Positions 7,190 to 9,954 of a stretch of DNA of 9,954 bases are shown here, piece by piece; within the stretch, counting starts at the first letter, position 1; each line of letters opens with the position of its first letter. Under the pieces are notes generated by a model. It searched no databases. It was not told the origin of the DNA and saw nothing but the letters and a program-made list of their open reading frames with translations. Source of the DNA: Candidatus Latescibacterota bacterium (GTDB lineage Bacteria; Latescibacterota; UBA2968; GCA-2709665). Location: the NCBI GenBank assembly GCA_012271065.1, contig JAAXHE010000255.1, forward strand, positions 1 to 9,954. The letters run 5' to 3'. A program made the translations under genes and the position numbers.

Positions 7190-8858
7190 CGGCGGCGTCC
7201 CGAATGGAATACCGGTAACCCTGTTCGGTAAGGAACATCTGGCGCTTGCGGGCGAATTCCAGTTCGCGGGTATCTCTGGTAACCAGGGTGTAGAAGTGGG
7301 CCAGGCTGCCGTTGGCCTTGGGCCGGAGGATGCGCCCCAGCCGCTGGGCTTCTTCCTGCCGGGAACCGAATGTCCCGGAAATCTGGATGGCGACGTTGGC
7401 GTCCGGAAGATCCACCGCGAAGTTTGCCACCTTGGAGACGACCATCAGCCGGATCTCCCCCTGCCGAAAACGCGCGTACAACAGGTCGCGCTCCTCGCTA
7501 GGGGTCTTGCCGGTAATGACGGGCGCGTCCAGTTCTCTGGCGAAAGCCTCGACCTGGTTGACGTACTTGCCGATGACCAGGATCTGATCCTTGTCGTGTT
7601 TCCGGATGAGTTGTCTGGCCAGAGGAATCTTCGAGGGATTCTCGGAGGCGATTCTGAACTTCCCGCGGCCGCCGGCAACGGCGTAGTCCATGCGCAGGTG
7701 CTGAGGGAGCGGGAGGCGGATCTCACGGCACTCCGCCGTGGCTATCCAGCCCTTGGATTCCAGGTCGCGCCACGGCACGTCGAAGCGTTTCGGACCGATG
7801 AGACTGAAGACGTCCGCTTCCAAGCCGTCTTCCCGTACGAGCGTGGCCGTGAGTCCCAGCCTGCGTCTGGCCTGGAGTTCGGCTGTAAAGCGGAAAACGG
7901 GCGCGGGCAGCAGGTGGACTTCGTCGTAGATAATGATGCCCCAGTTTCCCTGGTTGAAGATGGCGAAATGGGGAAACGCGTCGCCCTTTTTCTTTCTGTA
8001 CGTGAGAATATTGTAGGTAGCGACGGTGATGGGACGGATCTCCTTGACTTCGCCGGAGTATTCTCCGATCTGTTCCGGCTTCAGGTCCGTCTTGTCCAGC
8101 AGTTCCGCTATCCACTGGCGCGAGGCGGTGATGTTGGTGGTGAGGATGAGCGCCTGTGTCTGAAGACGTTCGATCGCGGCCATTCCCACAATGGTTTTGC
8201 CCGCGCCGCAGGGCAGGACCACCACCCCGCTGCCGCCTTCAGGTCCCCCGCCCGCGTGGAAGATCTCCGCGGCCTCCCGCTGGTAGTCACGCAGCCGGAA
8301 CGACGCGCCGGAGCGGGTGTTCCGAAGCCGCCGCAACGTCAGGCGCCGGCCCGGCAAGTACCCGGCGAGGTCCTTGACGGGAAAGCCGATGCGGGTGAGC
8401 GCCTGTTTCAGGTGGCCGCGGTAAAGCAGGTCGACCTTGAGACGCCGCGCGTCAATCCTGCGATTCAGATAGGGCCGCACCGACTTGTGCCTGGAGATTT
8501 CGGTGATGAGCAGCGGGTCGTCGGCGGAGAGGACGAGGTCTTTTCCGGATCGTTCCAGTCGAATCCGACCGTATCGCCCCAGGGTCTCCCGGATTTCAAC
8601 GGAGACGTTCTGGGGAATCTCGTATTTGCTGAAGGACTCCAGGGCGTCGTTGATTTCGTCCGCCGTCAGACCCGCGGCGGCGGCATTCCAGAGCGATAGC
8701 GGGCTGATGCGGTAGGTATGGATGTACTCAGGGCTTTTTTCCAGTTCGGCGAAGCGTGCCAGTACGTCCCGGGCGGCTTCATAACGTGGTCCGCCAACCT
8801 CCGCCAGAACCGTCATGTCGCTCTGCACGATGAGGGGATTTTGAGGATTGTATGACAT
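7155..8858 (-). CDS. XPB/Rad25-type superfamily 2 DNA helicase
   Basis: This is the bacterial form of the XPB helicase, an ATP-driven 3'-5' DNA translocase linked in other organisms to nucleotide excision repair. The 567-residue product has the N-terminal XPB-like domain (PLIVQSDMTVLAEVGG, YIHTYRISPLSLWNAA) and a damage-recognition-like middle part. The helicase core has DYQREAAEIF (191-200), Walker A PCGAGKT (216-222), DEVH (312-315) and TATLVREDGLE (337-347) with the XPB RED motif at 342-344. Motif VI EAQRLGRILRPK is at 503-514. Length fits bacterial XPB. No nuclease partner such as Bax1 is adjacent. The ATG at 8858 has no clear Shine-Dalgarno. It is first of a two-gene operon with the UbiA gene. 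Confidence 0.95.
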   Translation of the reverse strand: MSYNPQNPLIVQSDMTVLAEVGGPRYEAARDVLARFAELEKSPEYIHTYRISPLSLWNAAAAGLTADEINDALESFSKYEIPQNVSVEIRETLGRYGRIRLERSGKDLVLSADDPLLITEISRHKSVRPYLNRRIDARRLKVDLLYRGHLKQALTRIGFPVKDLAGYLPGRRLTLRRLRNTRSGASFRLRDYQREAAEIFHAGGGPEGGSGVVVLPCGAGKTIVGMAAIERLQTQALILTTNITASRQWIAELLDKTDLKPEQIGEYSGEVKEIRPITVATYNILTYRKKKGDAFPHFAIFNQGNWGIIIYDEVHLLPAPVFRFTAELQARRRLGLTATLVREDGLEADVFSLIGPKRFDVPWRDLESKGWIATAECREIRLPLPQHLRMDYAVAGGRGKFRIASENPSKIPLARQLIRKHDKDQILVIGKYVNQVEAFARELDAPVITGKTPSEERDLLYARFRQGEIRLMVVSKVANFAVDLPDANVAIQISGTFGSRQEEAQRLGRILRPKANGSLAHFYTLVTRDTRELEFARKRQMFLTEQGYRYSIRDAADVFEESGAAPV

Positions 8859-9027
8859 AGAGGCAGGAGACGGGCGGGCAGTCTCCGGAAGAAAGTCGGG
8901 AAGGTCGGGACGTTGTACCGGGAGGACCGCGCTTACCGGATCGACGTGGCGCTGCGCTTCGGGAATGAATTCGTGGCTGTGACTCTGAGGTTGATTGCCG
9001 GGTCATTCGCGTCGTGCAAGACGTATA

Positions 9028-9056
9028 AGGATACCAATGGGGGGTATAATTGTCAA
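9028..9056 (-). promoter_or_regulatory. candidate promoter of the helicase-UbiA operon
   Basis: A consensus -35 TTGACA (9051-9056), a 17-base spacer and TATCCT (9028-9033) on the minus strand. The predicted leader to the helicase ATG is about 160 bases. It diverges from the plus-strand promoter at 9103-9131. Confidence 0.6.
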
Positions 9057-9102
9057 TCGGTTTCCCGCGGACCGGAATCACGAGCAAATTACAGAAAATT
9101 AT

Positions 9103-9131
9103 TTGACTTTAAACGCAGGTTTACATAAAAT
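9103..9131 (+). promoter_or_regulatory. strong plus-strand promoter with AT-rich upstream stretch
   Basis: TTGACT (9103-9108), an exact 17-base spacer and TAAAAT (9126-9131). It is preceded by an UP-element-like AAATTACAGAAAATTAT at about 9086-9102. The start is expected near 9138, at the head of the structured region and about 295 bases before the zinc-ribbon gene. Confidence 0.65.
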
Positions 9132-9134
9132 TAA

Positions 9135-9257
9135 ATGTCTGATAATACAAAGTGGGCCAGTGGTTTCCGGCGTCCGTGTTTCACACTGCCGTCGTCTGTT
9201 TTCGGCTTGTGGAACGCGGAGATGCCGGCTGTTCGAGGTCCACTTGCAGTCCGTTGA
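9135..9257 (+). CDS. possible 40-residue ORF ending in tandem stops
   Basis: ATG at 9135 opens MSDNTKWASGFRRPCFTLPS, then SVFGLWNAEMPAVRGPLAVR, and ends in TGA followed at once by TAG. No Shine-Dalgarno is visible, and the ATG lies only four bases after the -10 box, upstream of the expected transcript start. Third-position composition is not strongly coding. It competes with the view that this stretch is a non-coding structured RNA. Confidence 0.2.
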   Translation: MSDNTKWASGFRRPCFTLPSSVFGLWNAEMPAVRGPLAVR

Positions 9258-9410
9258 TAGCGTCGCTTTGCAGGCGAGGCCGAAGACAGGGCGCGCGTCC
9301 GGGTCCCATCGAGAGACCCGGCGAGGGAGCGCGACGCGGAAATTCGACCGCAATGGCCGGCCGCAGCCCGGATGGGCCCTTTCAACGGGCTGATTGGGAG
9401 GAGCCACAAT
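9138..9410 (+). ncRNA. candidate structured RNA or leader upstream of the zinc-ribbon gene
   Basis: No convincing gene covers this stretch. It can form a closing helix GTGGTTTC (9160-9167) with GGAGCCAC (9400-9407), a 14-bp helix of 9195-9208 with 9277-9290 (three G:U pairs), nested GTGGA (9209-9213) / TCCAC (9239-9243), CCGGGTC/GACCCGG (9299-9305/9315-9321) stacked on CGCGT (9294-9298) with ACGCG (9334-9338), and AGCCCG/CGGGCT (9365-9370/9386-9391). A strong promoter precedes it. I checked by eye for 6S, tmRNA, RNase P, SRP and common riboswitch motifs and recognised none. GC-rich DNA gives some helices by chance, so confidence is moderate. Confidence 0.4.
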
Positions 9411-9420
9411 TCCAGTGGAG

Positions 9421-9427
9421 GGGAGGG
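9421..9427 (+). promoter_or_regulatory. ribosome binding site of the zinc-ribbon gene
   Basis: GGGAGGG lies five bases before the ATG at 9433 and decides this start over an in-frame ATTG-type start at 9394, which has a weaker position. Confidence 0.7.
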
Positions 9428-9432
9428 TCAGG

Positions 9433-9624
9433 ATGGAGGATCAATTCACACAGTGTCTGAGGTGTGATAAAGGCGTTTTGCTTCCTTTATCGGACTACGG
9501 GCGTGACGGCGCGCCCATTCACTATAAGGCCTGGGTTTGCAGCAACCCCGACTGCGGGTTCAATCTGCGGATCGATAACGGCGAAATCAGCATGGGAAGG
9601 AATATCGCCGAATCGTACAAGTAG
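9433..9624 (+). CDS. small zinc-ribbon protein
   Basis: A 63-residue protein with two cysteine pairs, CLRC (C8, C11) and CSNPDC (C36, C41), giving CX2C-X24-CX4C, the spacing of a zinc ribbon. Conserved-looking core pieces are LLPLSDYGRDG and HYKAWVCSNPDCGFNLRIDN. There is no signal peptide or membrane segment. Small ribbons of this sort are usually cytoplasmic and may bind nucleic acid or a protein partner, but the role is unknown. It is the only convincing plus-strand gene in the window, with a strong ribosome site and a long, apparently structured leader that suggests post-transcriptional control. Confidence 0.75.
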   Translation: MEDQFTQCLRCDKGVLLPLSDYGRDGAPIHYKAWVCSNPDCGFNLRIDNGEISMGRNIAESYK

Positions 9625-9872
9625 TCCTATAGGGCCAAACCGTTTCAAGTCCGGAAAACACAGCCCGTCGCGGATGACGATTCGGACGGATGGCGTTGAA
9701 ACACTGACTCAAAATGGCAACAGCTGTGGACTCCGCCCGGTATCGACGTCGCCGGTTTCCGCGACCGGGACCGGACTCTTCGCGGCGCCATGCGTCTATA
9801 TCGTCGGCTGCCGTCTCCTCTTTTGAAGGTTTCTTTCAACCGGTTTTCCATTTCTTTCCTGCCTCGCCCTGG
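9625..9872. other. intergenic stretch with no recognised gene
   Basis: No frame here shows a recognisable protein, start with ribosome site, or repeat. It appears to be the 3' untranslated part of the zinc-ribbon transcript up to the hairpin at 9873. Confidence 0.5.
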
Positions 9873-9907
9873 GCCATCCCCTGAACAACGGGGGTGGCGC
9901 TTTATTT
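9873..9907 (+). terminator. Rho-independent terminator candidate downstream of the zinc-ribbon gene
   Basis: GCCATCCCC (9873-9881) pairs with GGGGGTGGC (9890-9898), nine pairs with one U:G, around an eight-base loop, then GCTTTATTT. It is about 250 bases after the stop of the zinc-ribbon gene. Confidence 0.6.
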
Positions 9908-9954
9908 CCCGCGTCCGCTCACCTCCGTCTTAGAAGCTGTTTTAAAATTACCGG

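Noticed and set aside
7296..8699. Long plus-strand open frame of 467 codons
   Set aside because: It lies wholly antisense to the XPB-type helicase, whose motifs are unmistakable; the plus frame has no recognisable domain and is a GC-driven shadow.
9138..9410. Known RNA genes such as 6S, tmRNA, RNase P or SRP RNA
   Set aside because: The key conserved blocks of these RNAs were not found by eye.
9930..9954. Insertion-sequence end at the right edge (AGAAGCTGTTTTAAAATTA)
   Set aside because: It recalls some terminal inverted repeats, but no transposase, partner repeat or target duplication is in the window.

Overview
This is bacterial DNA, GC-rich by eye and densely coding, with nearly all genes on the minus strand. 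The core genes (NAD-dependent DNA ligase, tRNA-Ala with G3:U70, a bacterial XPB-type helicase, a UbiA-type prenyltransferase) do not fix the phylum. The in-frame repeat-bearing genes and the gene mix would suit an uncultured bacterium with a moderately large genome, but that is a guess.

Left third (1-3760), a Type I restriction-modification locus read right to left. hsdM (1762-3555) has a promoter at 3610-3636. It overlaps by four bases (ATGA) a small accessory gene with a carboxypeptidase-regulatory-like fold (1199-1765), whose last ~34 codons lie in another frame (1095-1199). After a 180-base gap holding a REP-like repeat and a 27-codon ORF comes hsdS (10-900). This hsdS is unusual: an MNT-type nucleotidyltransferase domain is fused in front of a single target-recognition domain, and the protein stops just after the first conserved coil. 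No hsdR is visible; it may lie beyond the left edge. A 48-bp REP-like repeat (hairpin ACCCTCTCC/GGGAGAGGGT plus a GCGCCGGGTGAGGG tail) occurs at 1002, 2764 and 3708, with variant or partial copies at 2141, 2237 and 2825. Two of these clusters lie inside hsdM and are translated in frame as extra segments of about 40 residues each. None was seen right of 3760.

Middle (3780-6060): a tRNA-Ala(GGC) gene with a clear sigma-70 promoter and a downstream hairpin terminator, then ligA. The tRNA 3' end faces the restriction locus, so it could mark an island boundary.

Right part (6230-8860): an XPB-like DNA helicase gene overlaps by 35 bases a UbiA-family prenyltransferase gene. The two probably form one minus-strand operon from the promoter at 9028-9056.

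Far right (9100-9954): a plus-strand promoter with an AT-rich upstream stretch drives about 290 bases that can fold into several helices, including one of 14 bp. A 63-residue zinc-ribbon gene with a strong Shine-Dalgarno follows, and a hairpin plus T-rich tail lies at 9873-9907. The leader RNA is not a class I recognise.

The candidates for something new are the translated REP insertions in HsdM, the nucleotidyltransferase-HsdS half-subunit fusion with an altered catalytic motif, and the structured leader before the zinc-ribbon gene.
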